Origin: Phoronis australis
Taxonomy: Eukaryota > Phoronida > Phoronidae
NCBI GenBank assembly: GCA_002633005.1
Contig: NMRA01000157.1
Coordinates: 276,313-336,526 of the forward strand
Length of the DNA: 60,214 nt
Direction: 5' to 3'
Shown here: piece by piece, positions 10,001-22,000 of the stretch
Numbering within the stretch: position 1 is the stretch's first letter
Layout of the letters: each line of letters begins with the position of its first letter
Position numbers and translations under genes: made by a program
The notes under the pieces: generated by a model
Told to the model about the DNA's origin: nothing
What the model saw: the letters and a program-made list of their open reading frames with translations, nothing else
The model's database searches: none

Positions 10001-13000
10001 AGCAGAACCCGATCACCTGCCCAATGTTTACGTCAGTGGTTTGCCAACCGATATCACGGAGCAAGAGTTCATAGATCTCATGAGTAAATGCGGCCTTATA
10101 ATACACGATCACGAAAAGAGGAAGCCCAAGGTGAAACTGTATCGCACACCAGATGGCGCAATGAAGGGCGATGGGCTCTGTTGTTATATAAAGGTGAGCG
10201 TTTACTCACATTGTTACGATTTTGTAGATTTCTCCGATGCTTTCTACATTGTTCTTTCATGTGAATTATTATTTCACCAATGATATCTATGCTTTAAACA
10301 TGTCATCAATGACAGATATTGTTTAAAATGTTGTTATGGTTATGTCACACCTTACTGACAAGTCTACATGTATATTTAGCCAAGTATGTACAAACCTAGA
10401 TTTTAACTCCCCAAAAGCAGATATTTTCTGATATCAGAAAACCTGTAGAATTTGACTTACGGTCCTTAATTCCAGCAAAATAATTTTTTCTTACTTTACA
10501 ATTCTGGGCTTATCCATAAGGCATTTCAATTCAGTTTTAAACAACCTCCAAGAGTTTAAGATATTTATTCAGAAAGATCTCTTTTACAGTAGAGTTTCGG
10601 TGTGCATTTGGTTTTCCCTGTCAGAACCCTGTGTTGTCATTTTAATTTCGTCTGTTGTTTTTTAGCCAGAATCTGTGGAGTTGGCTCTTCAGATTCTTCA
10701 TGAGAGCGAGTTCAAGGGGCATACCATACACGTTGAGCGAGCTAAGTTTGAGCTGAAGGGGGCATTTGACCCCTCCAAGAGGAAAAAAAAGTTGTCTAAC
10801 AAACAGAAACGGAAACTAAAAGAAAGACAAGAAAAGTAAGCTGGATTGTACTGCTCAAGATTGCGTTGCTGTTTTTCAGCTCCTGAACAAGGCTTTTTGT
10901 GACGGCGTTTTCTCACTGTGTGACTGTCTCTATTTGGCCTGATTAACCTCAGTTTTCACATCATTTAGAAAATATTTGTCAATGTCACATGTTGCTTGGC
11001 CTACAGGATAGTCAATGCTGATGTTTGCAAAAATTTTGCTTTGGTCATCGTATGTGGAACAAAATCAATATGTGCCACAGATTTTTTTGTTGGTTGTCAC
11101 CAGAACTTAACTACTTTGTTCTTAGTGTCCTTCCCCTTAGTCAATATACTCAGACATTGTTAAAAATGCCTGTTAAGTATACTACAAAGCTGAGCAAAGT
11201 TTTTTTTCAACAGGGTACACTCCGTTGTTTGGAGAATCTTCTGCTTTTGTAGTAAACATGTTTTGAATTACCATATTGGGTGTCAGTGCCTCCAGTCTCA
11301 TGGAAACTAGTTATTATACCACATTCATTTTTCAGATTATTCAGTTGGACTCCTGAAAAGAAGGAGTTTAGTCGAGGCAAGAATGAAAAGGTTGTGATAC
11401 TGCAGCATGTGTTTGATCCTAAAGAGTTTGAGGTGAGTGCAATTTTTCGACACCAGTAGCATGCTCAATATGGCTGGCACTCGCGAGCTCCCCCCAGGCA
11501 CTCACTTCTGAACAACTTTTAGCAAGCAAGCACCCACAAGTATAGACGATCACTCGCGATGACTCTTGATAGGTTGTTGGCTTAGAAAGCTAAGATGGCA
11601 TTTGGTATGTCCTTTGAGTTTCGAGGCGATTTACAACGAGAATGATTCTGGGCAGTTGTCGTTAAAAATTAAAGAAGCATGCATGAAGAGACTGTCGGTC
11701 ATAATTGAAGAAAAATTTGGCGCAGAAATAAGTATTAATTTAATTTGCGTAAGTAAATTTAATTTGCGCAAGCTTGCTTTATATTAGTTATGGGATCCTT
11801 TCTATGTCTTCTGAAGCGAGCGCATGCTGTCGTTCAATGTTAAGCTCTTACCTGCCCCCTTTGCAGGTTTCTCACAACTAGAATGTCATTCATCCGCTAT
11901 GGCTAACATACTTATTTTAAATGTATATGGAATTAAAATGATTGCACCTACTTGTTCTAAAATTTGTGTGACACTGAATTTTAAACTTAACAATATTATT
12001 GTAAATTGCATTTTGCTTTCATAACAAACGTCAAAGTTAGAATCTAATAAATACTCTTTGAAGTTCTAACATTAAAACTTATCAAATGTTTATAAATAAC
12101 AGCCAGCAGGACTTCCCTGCACGTGAGAACTGAATTTACTTTGAGACAAAACAGCTAGTCAGTCTCACGGCATGGTTTCTTGAGTTGGGGTTCGTCTCCA
12201 TTTGAATGAACTAAGTCTTGTATATGGAATTCGCCCCGAAGATGGGTTCGTTTGAGGTGTTGTTTGCACGTTCTTCAGACTGGGAGTACGTACAGTTGCG
12301 TCACCCAATTTGTCAATCATAACCTTGTCACCTTCATGGAATTCCAGCATTGCTTGGTTGTTGGTATTAGTGTTTTACAGACTGTAAAATGTAAGGCGAA
12401 ATATCAAAAAATTAAAATATCAAAAAAATAATACGTGCTCGGTGTTATTAACAGTCATGTTGTAATGCATTCTGGTTCATTTGAGAAGTCTCGATAGCTT
12501 GCTGGACTAGGGAAGTGGCTATTTTCTGGTGTCCCTAAGGGTCTCCGAATAGCGGATTTGCAGCGCAGACGAACTACGCATTGCGCATGTGCGAGTTACT
12601 TCCTTCGCGAAGGCTCATGGGATAGCTTGTGGTCAGGCATGTCTTGAGCAGGCTGGATAGTGTGTGCATTTGGAGTGATTTGCAAACTAAAAACCATGTT
12701 TCATTTTTTGCTTTATAATACCAAGCAAGTCCTCTCTCTCGTTTGTAAACACAGCGTAGCTATGATCAGTGACCGTGTGACCGAGAGCACGACTGTCGCC
12801 GTGTTCAGTATTGGGGTTATCGGCGTTGATTTCGAAATCTCCTCCTATTTCAGACAAGTTGAGAGTTCTTGGGTTGCTTAACNTTTGCTTTGGTCATCGT
12901 ATGTGGAACAAAATTAATATGTGCCACAGATGTTTTTGTTGGTTGTCACCAGAACTTAACTACTTTGTTCTTAGTGTACTTCCCCTTAGTCAATATACTC

Positions 13001-16000
13001 AGACGTTAAAAATGCCTGTTAAGTATACTACAAAGCTGAGCAAAGTTTCTTTTCAACAGGGTACACTCCGTCGTTTGGAGAATCTTCTGCTTTTGTAGTA
13101 AACATGTTTTGAATTACCATAGTGGGTGTCAGTGCCTCCAGTCTCATGGAAACTAGTTATTATACCACATTCATTTTTCAGATTATTCAGTTGGACTCCT
13201 GAAAAGAAGGAGTTTAGTCGAGGCAAGAATGAAAAGGTTGTGATATTGCAGCATGTGTTTGATCCGAAAGAGTTTGAGGTGAGTGCAATTTTTCGACACC
13301 AGTAGCATGCTCAATATGGCAGGCACTCGCGAGCTCCCCCCAGGCACTCACTTCTGAACAACTTTTAGAAAGCAAGCACCCGCAAGTATAGACGATCACT
13401 CGCGATGACTCTTGATAGGTTGTTGGCTTAGAAAGCTAAGATGGCATTTGGTATGTCCTTAGAGTTTAGAGGCGATTAACAACGAGAATGATTCTAGGCA
13501 GTTGTCGTTGGAAATTAAAGAAGCATGCATGAAGAGACTGTCGGTCGTAATTGAAAAAAAATTTGGCGCAGAAATAAGTATTAATTTAATTTGCGTAAGT
13601 AAATTTAATTTGCGCAAGCTTGCTTTATATTAGTTATGGGATCCTTTCTATGTCTTCTGAAGCGAGTGCATGCTGTCGTTCAATGTTAAGCTCTTACCTG
13701 CCCCCTTTGCAGGTTTCTCACAACTAGAATGTCATTCATCCGCTATGGCTAACATACTTATTTTAAATGTATATGAAATTAAAATGATTGCACCTACTTG
13801 TTCTAAAATTTGTGTGACACTGAATTTTAAACTTAACAATATTATTGTAAATTGCATTTTGCTTTCATAACAAACGTCAAAGTTAGAATCTAATAAATAC
13901 TCTTTGAAGTTCTAACATTAAAACTTATCAAATGTTTATAAATAACAGCCAGCACGACTTCCCTGCACGTGAGAACTGAATTTACTTTGAGACAAAACAG
14001 CTAGTCAGTCTCACGGCATGGTTTCTTGAGTTGGGGTTCGTCTCCATTTGAATGAACTAAGTCTTGTATATGGAATTCGCCCCGAAGATGGGTTCGTTTG
14101 AGGTGTTGTTTGCACGTTCTTCAGACTGGGAGTACGTACAGTTGCGTCACCCAATTTGTCAATCATAACCTTGTCACCTTCATGGAATTCCAGCATTGCT
14201 TGGTTGTTGGTATTAGTGTTTTACAGACTGTAAAATGTAAGGCGAAATATCAAAAAATTAAAATATCAAAAAAATAATACGTGCTCGGTGTTATTAACAG
14301 TCATGTTGTAATGCATTCTGGTTCATTTGAGAAGTCTCGATAGCTTGCTGGACTAGGGAAGTGGCTATTTTCTGGTGTCCCTAAGGGTCCCCGAATTGTA
14401 AACAGTGGAAATCAATCCAGCACTGCAAAAGGGGTTACATAACAGGAAACAGAAAAGTATTACCAAGCCCCTGAACATGATCATTTGTCCACTTGGAACA
14501 GGTCTGGTGATTGACACAATGGTCAACAGGTCAGCTGGATAGTGGTTATGCATTTCATTCATAAACTGATCAGTCTGGGCCTGCTGGTCACTGTTAATCA
14601 TTCCTCAACTGCCTGCTGTCATTGCTACTGACAGATGTCTATGGAATGCAGTCATGTGTTCATTTGCTTAATATGGCATGCAGAGGTATTCTTGTCTGGG
14701 GATACTTTTTGCATTGTAGTATCCACCGATTGGGATATCTTACCTGCCATTTATATATATAACAAATTGAAATTAATTGGTAATATTACTCTCTTAAGAG
14801 TTTTATTTACATTCTGTCTTCATATTTTTCGGTTTTTCAATGTATTCTATTATTACGTTAGGCAATAGTTGGATATACCATGCCCGTATTTTGAGAAGCA
14901 GTTGGATGCCCGATATTCAGTGGAGAAAACTATATTTTAGGAAGTAAAAAAATCAGTGTGAAATAAAATATATGCTCAAATTTAGCATAACGGCCTACTC
15001 TTTATTACCTGCAATTTTCACCGTTTGAGATTTTAAGCTTATCTGGCCAGCATCCACTGCTGTATTTCCAAAACCTCCTCATTTTTTGTGTTGGTTGGGA
15101 CGGCATTAGCGAATTTTCGATCCAAAAACTTCTGTGCCCCCTTGTGATAACTTTAGCGTTTTATATTTCCTTCTGTCTCTTCAGAATTCCTTGATGGATT
15201 TTCATGAAGTTTGGCAAATAAGTATCTATTAAGAAGACACCATCGCCTTACTTCATTTTTTGAGTGGATTTGACCTATTTTGTGCGACCTAGTGGCCAGT
15301 TTTACTGTTTCTGATTTTTTACATCGGCCTCTCTATCGACTCATAATGAAAATTCATGGTTATGTGGTTCTACAGGTAAGAGCACAGGTGACAATGAATT
15401 TCGTATGAATCCAATTAATATGGTGGTCCCTAGTGGCAGTTTTGTTTTTTGCATCTGAGGTTTATGTGCTAAACCTTTTGCAGGAATTTTGTTAAATTTG
15501 ACAAATCTATTTCTAAGGACATGACTAACGTTGGCGACGACTCTTGGACAGATCTGATTGCCGGTGTGCCCCTTAGTGTCAATTTTAGTTTCCACGTTTT
15601 CTTCTTTTCTGTATCTTCTTTTAGTTCCTTGATAGGTTTTCATGAAATTTGGGCAAATATGTTTTGTGTTAAAGGGGCCATGACATCTTTCTCTTTTCAA
15701 ATGAATTTGATGTAACGTACACCACCTAGTAGCCATTTTTATTATTTACGATTTTTTTAAATGGTTTCGAAAACTCTAGCTCCCCCTAGTGGCATATCTT
15801 TTCATTCTTAGTGGTTTCTCCTAAACCCTTGCAGGACTATGGTTGTGCCCCTTGAAGAAATTTTTATTTTTACGTTTCCCTCTGTATCTTCATACCAGGG
15901 TTTTCCGTAGATAAGCCCCTGGGCGTGTATTCGGAAAGTGAAAATTTTCAGGCATTTTAGTAACACCAATAAACGCCCGGGCGTTTATTTGGAAAAGGGG

Positions 16001-19000
16001 TGTGTGTAAACGGAAAGTCATAATTTTGGCTACGTAAATACCAGCATGATGCCCGATGTGTATTTTTGTAAGTGAAACAGCCCTTCTTAGTGGATTGGTA
16101 GTCCTTAAATGGACTGTTGATACCTGTTAACAATGTTAAGTGTGTAGCAGTGACTTATCAATTTTTGCAATATATTCCCAGCGCATGGGCGGCGCACCAT
16201 AGGGGGCTGAGAGCCTATAGCCCATACTTTTTTCAATGCTAAACCACACATTGTCTGTAGTCGGTGCATCAGAGGAGGCTTTAGCCCCCCACTTTTTTCA
16301 GTGCTGCGCCGCCCATGCAGCGGGACAAGAAAATTAATGTGCGTGACACTTCTAGACCTTCTTGTGGCAAAGTTGAAAGCACCCAAGGACGCTTAGCAGG
16401 AAATCTTTGAACTTCGGCTTGAATACTTCCACCACGTATTGTGAAATATAACAAATTCAAGCGTGTGGAATTTCGGGGTCTAAAGGAGCTCAACACACGT
16501 TGCCACCAAGCTTATTTTGATGACTGTCTTCATGCGACTAGCTGTCCGGTTACGTCATAACCTGCAGTATCACACAAAGACATTGATAATTACATTTTAT
16601 CCAGCGGTCACAGTCAGTCTGCAGCGGTCCTGTTTTGTGGTGGAGCGGTGATGTTTTTAAGTGCGTCTGTCCCATTTTTGGTGCAGCGGTCTCATTCGAT
16701 TCCGTAGATCCTGTTTTGTGGTGAGTTGGTTTCGATTTGGAGGACCGGCGTCATGTTTGGGTCTGTCGGTCATGTGGTTTCTCACCCGTGTATCTGTATT
16801 GACTTGAACGAAACGGCGAGAAAGAATACACCCCCAAAAGGATATCGCAGCCCCCTCATCTTACGAGAAATTCCTGGAATTTGTATCTTCAGCCATGTGG
16901 AAAATCCCGCAAGACATCATTATCAAAGCATTCGAATGTTGTGACATTTAGCTGCTGATGGGCAAATGGTCTCTACCGTATTATTTGACCCCGAATTCGC
17001 AGACACATGGGATACAACGCGGGTATCTAAGGGATGGACGGCAAGTTGGGAGATCCCTTCAGCGACTCGGAGGTGGAAAGACATTCGGAGGAGGAGTTGG
17101 ATAAAAACATTGACATGGTCTGAATATAAGTAGATTAAGATGTTTTCTGGCTGATTTTTTATTTATAACTGTTTTTAAAAATTTTATAGTAATAAATGCA
17201 TAGTTCGGCAATACTTCATTTGTTTTTATAATTGATAAATGCTCCACAAAACTGACTGTTACTAAAAGTTGACGCTAAGTGGGCTTTTAAAAGGAAATTT
17301 TCCAATTAAACGCACCACTATCTGGACACTTGACACGAGAAGTTGCAACACCAAATAAATGCCCATGGGAAACCCCGGTAATTCCTTGATGGATTTTCAT
17401 GAAATTTTGGAGTAGGTTTCTATTAAAGAGTTGATAACACCTTTCCATTTTTTTTGAAAGATGTGACTTATTATACACCACCTAGTGGTGATTTTTATTA
17501 ATTCGCTTAAGTCTCTGTCGGCCAAGCCACATTATGGATTTTTAGGAAAACGGCATATGCGTTTCTTATGGGAGTTGCATGACTGACGATGATATTGGGA
17601 CAGGTCTGACTGTTGTGGCACCCGCAAGTGGAATTTTTGTATTTTTACCTTTGGCTCAATGTCTGTCACGTTCCTTGAACAGTGGATGGATCTTCTTGAA
17701 ATTTGTACATTTTTCATCAAAGAAATTAAAACTGGCATGGATTTGGGGACAAACCCGACTACCGCTGAATCCCTTGGCAGCAATTTTGTCAAGTTCTGTG
17801 ATGCATTTTTACTACATTTAGCAAATACTGGGTTACGTATTATCACTATATGACTGCACCTGCTTTGTTTCAAACAGATTTGACCTACATTGCGCCCCCT
17901 AGTGGTCTTCTCATTGTTTTTGTGTCTGTTCTTTGTGGTCCGTCTCCTTTATACAAACTNTGAATATAAGTAGATTAAGAGGTTTTGTGGCTGATTTTAT
18001 ATTTAAAATTGTTTTTAAAAATTTTATAGTAATAAATACATAGTTCAGCAATGTTTCATTCATTTTTATAATTGATAAATGCTCCACAAAGTTTACTGTG
18101 ACTAAAAGTTGACGCTAAGTGGGCTTTTAAAAGGAAATTTTCCGATTAAACGCACCACTATCTGGACACTTGACACGAGAAGTTGCAACACCATGGGCGT
18201 TTCCGAATAAACGCACATGGGCGTTTCATCAAGTGGGCTTATCTACGGAAAACCCTGGTAATTCCTTGATGGATTTTCATGAAATTTTGGAGTAGGTTTC
18301 TATTAAAGAGTTGATAACACCTTTCCATTTTTTTGAAAGATGTGATTTATTATACACCACCTAGTGGTGATTTTTATTAATTCGTTTAAGTCTCTGTCGG
18401 CCAAGCCACATTATGGATTTTTAGGAAAACGGCATATGCGTTTCTTATGGGAGTTGCATGACTGATGATGATATTGGGACAGGTCTGACTGTTGTGGCAC
18501 CCGCAAGTGGAATTTTTGTATTTTTACCTTTGGCTCAATGTCTGTCACGTTCCTTGAACAGTGGATGGATCTTCTTGAAATTTGTACATTTTTCATCAAA
18601 GAAATTAAAACTGGCATGGATTTGGGGACAAACCCGACTACCGCTGAATCCCTTGGCAGCAATTTTGTCAAGTTCTGTGATGCACTTTTACTACATTTAG
18701 CAAATACTGGGTTAGTTATTATCACTATATGACTGCACCTGCTTTGTTTCAAACAGATTTGACCTACATTGCGCCCCCTAGTGGTCTTCTCATTGTTTTT
18801 GTGTCTGTTCTTTGTGGTCCGTCTCCATTATACAAACTGCATGAAGACTCATGATGAAAGTTGGCAGGTGTGTTCCTATTTAGGAGAGCATTACTGACTT
18901 GCTTTTCACCCCCTAGAGGCTATTTTGAGTTTATTGGACATGTTGCTCCACTTCAGTTAGTGGGAATGTTTAAAATAATGATCATCCCTTGTATCTGTGC

Positions 19001-22000
19001 TGTATGCTATGTGCACTGTGGGTGCATCTCACGGTTCCGTGTTGCTCTTGTTAGAATTGCTTTCAAATAGTTGATTGCTTTATTTTGCGTATGAGGAGGC
19101 AGTTTACTTTACAGTTAACTGTGATCGCTTAGCAAAGGCAACAACATGGCTTTGAGAAAGGCTCAATTATTTTGACAAAATGAGATTACCTCATATGCCC
19201 TTAGTTTTCAAATCAATTGGTGAAAATGAAGTTGAACATTTCAATTTCCCCGAAGAGACTTTTCTGCTTACAGTTTGCAGATGTTTAACTTGTAAAATTC
19301 TGATATAATGAACGCTATTCACCTGTTGTGGAGATTGCCTCTTGGCTGCGAAAATCATATTGCCATAATGCCTAGCTTAAAATAGCGAATGTCCACATAG
19401 AACCCTACACCTGTGATCCCCTTATGAGACGCAGACTCTATAGCCCATGTGTTTTCTGATGTGATTATTTTGGCTCTAACGCAGATAAAACAGCCATTTA
19501 GGTGTGTTAGGAACAACATTGTAACAGGAGATGGAAGCAACGAGCAGTTTTGCTCATGACAGAATGAAGAACATTTCCATGAGAAATGATACCATTTTGC
19601 AACTTTAGAGTGCTTGATGTGTTTGGTAATACAACAAAAAATGATGTTTTTCGACCGGTTTCTGCTAATGCTTCCACCTTTCTCGAGCTTTATTGTGAAT
19701 CGACTATTTCTGTGGCTGTATGGTATGTCTTGGCAATTGTGGGCAAAAATAATTACCAGGATTAACCCTTTTTTCATTTTTCAAAGTCTTCTAACAGTTG
19801 TTTATTATTTTAAAATGAGTGTAGGCAAACCCACTGTTTCTCTCATTCGACGTATCCTTTTTATTTTTAATGCTTATTCAATTCAAATGGTGCATTGGGG
19901 TCACATTAGTATGAAGAACTCAATGGAGACTGCAATTGTTGTAAACACCTTTCCCCACCTTGGAATAATGCCTCCATTCTTGTTAGCACTAGGTCTTGTC
20001 TTGATGCGCTAATTAACTTCTCGGGGTCAGAAGCGTTCTTTGAAATGTTAAGAATGATAATTTCAGGGTTGATTGAGCACGACTTGTTACTGCAGTTCAG
20101 CCTAAACTCAGTCAGTCTCATCAACCAACGGCTTGTCAGTTTATGTTCCGTCTGTTGTTGAGCTGGGTTAAAGATATGTAGCAAGGCTTATTCAATTTAG
20201 AACGTGGAAAAACGGGAGAGCTTATTTTGTCTAAACTACATTGTTTTACTTCATTTTAGTTCATCACTTTGTGTGCCATAAAGCTTCCTTTAAATCAGTG
20301 ACAGTTTCTATAGTTCAGTGTATTTCCAATTGATCGTGAAATAAGTACGCGATTTGAAACATTTTGTTGTCATTACCGTAAAAGAATTTTCTTCACTTAT
20401 AAAAACAAAATATTTTTCTGAAAATTTCTTGATGCTCCTACAATAAGAAGTGGAAAAAATGAGATGTGTTACTGACCTATTTGGAGAAAGGGTAGAATGA
20501 GGGAAACAAAACAAAGTACATTTTGTGGATGCCTTATGAGTAATGGGGCATTTTGAGAAATTGAAAAAACGGTTTTGGTAGTTATACTTTTGTTTGATTA
20601 TAAAAAACGTTACTGCAGTTCAATATGGCAAAAAGTGGGATTGAAAATCAATACAAATATAAAAACTGGAAAGTTTTGATTTACTTATTATTATTTATTG
20701 TGCATTTGTCACCAAAAACAATTAGCAAAGGTTTGATTATTGAACCAGTTCTGTTTCAGTTCGTCTTTAATTTCTGAAAATATTTTACTTAAAAGTGAAG
20801 AATGTTTGTTGTAAATATAAATGTGCGCATAGACTGTTTGTACCTTTAGTGAGCGATGTGTGGAATTACAAAAAATATGGGAAGTGGTTTAATTTTTTTT
20901 CTACGTTTTGAAATGGGAACAACAGGGCTCAATGTTAAAATATGCAACATTCTTGTAGGAGTCATCGTGTACTGGTAAATGTCTTGCAAGTAACTGAATG
21001 AAAGAGGAAAAGTTAATGAAAGAAATAAGTTTTGAAACTGAAGTAGATTTCAAGCAATACGCTACTAACCAAAACACTTTGAGTGTTCTCCTTAAATTCA
21101 AAAGTGGTGCTACGCCGTGTTTGAAATGTTATGCACCATGTTCGGAAGTCTAGAGCCATGTTTGAAAAGCCAGAGTTACAAGACAAATGATTGATAATAA
21201 TGGTGTTTCATAGTGGTACTTATTTTTACTATTTTACGGTGAACGTTGTAGTGACTCGCGCAACAAGTGAAAATAGTGTGTAACTAATTTTTGTTTTTCT
21301 GAATGAACAGAAAGGAAATTAGTGTTTAACAACGTGATGCAGAATTTGGACCATGTTTGAACTTTTGCTCTGGAAGAACCCTGGTGGTGCCATCTTGCGG
21401 TATAAAGACTGACTGTTCAATTTTCAACGATTTCAATATTACCTAAACTTAGTAACGTTACACTGAATGCTACGTCACTGGCTCAGACATGTCCAATTTC
21501 AAAGTAAGATAGAATGAGTATGTCGCGGTTTATTTAACCGAAAATAACACCTGCGAGCTCCATTGCTACCACCTTCTAGCTATGGACAACAAGAAGCATA
21601 AAGTTGCCTGTTTTCACGACTCATTTTTTGTGACCGTCATGGAATTGCGTCAAAGCATTTGACACTTGTTGTCGTGTGAAATGGGATGTGCCAAGGTAAT
21701 GGTCATATTATTGAAACAGTGCACGAAACTTTTTGTTTTGCATTTGATTAAAATGATGATTGCATACTATACAAACCCCTTATCTGTTGATTTAATTTTT
21801 ATTTTCAGCATGAACCAACTCTAATCAACGAAATCCGTGCCGACATGAGGTCAGAATGTATCAAGTTTGGAGAAGTCCGCAAAGTGACTGTACACGATGT
21901 AAGTTTTTGTATGTTGAGGAAAATTGCTACGTGTAACACAGTTGCAATAAGTAAAAGGAGTTTTCATTGTACTACAATCCTTGCTACGGCATACTGGCCG

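Larger units (their letters stand above)
15170..18930 (+). repeat. Degenerate array of CCTAGTGG-marked units
   Basis: Recurring blocks of roughly 400-450 bp share three landmarks: TTCCTTGATGGATTTTCATG with GAAATTTGG, a GATTTGACCTA(C/T)(A/T)TTG block, and CACCTAGTGGC or CCCCTAGTGG. The last landmark occurs near 15288, 15428, 15725 (variant), 15785, 17483, 17887, 18361, 18777 and 18911 (variant). The array looks non-coding: its open frames are interrupted and not conserved between units, except across the assembly duplicate. Confidence 0.65.
13279..21808. other. HTATSF1 intron between exons 5 and 6
   Basis: A long intron filled with repeats: the rest of duplication A, a hairpin-family fragment at 14861-14930, the CCTAGTGG array from 15.1 to 18.9 kb, the MITE at 16183-16318 and duplication B. 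The stretch from about 19.0 to 21.8 kb is AT-rich unique sequence in which I recognise nothing; the two overlapping open frames near 19.4-20.0 kb match no family I know. Confidence 0.5.

Noticed and set aside
12165-12350. Minus-strand 61-codon open frame (FHEGDKVMI) seen in both copies of duplication A as a possible retroelement remnant
   Set aside because: It resembles an integrase C-terminal tail only vaguely, has no protease, reverse transcriptase or integrase core nearby, and its 'conservation' is just the assembly duplicate.
17532-18752. Open frames of 113 and 80 codons conserved between two copies at 17.5-17.9 and 18.4-18.8 kb
   Set aside because: The copies are the two sides of junction B, so shared frames do not indicate selection. 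They overlap on both strands and match no family.
19355-20012. Overlapping 140-codon minus and 132-codon plus open frames
   Set aside because: Hydrophobic, low-complexity translations from AT-rich DNA on both strands; no family resemblance.
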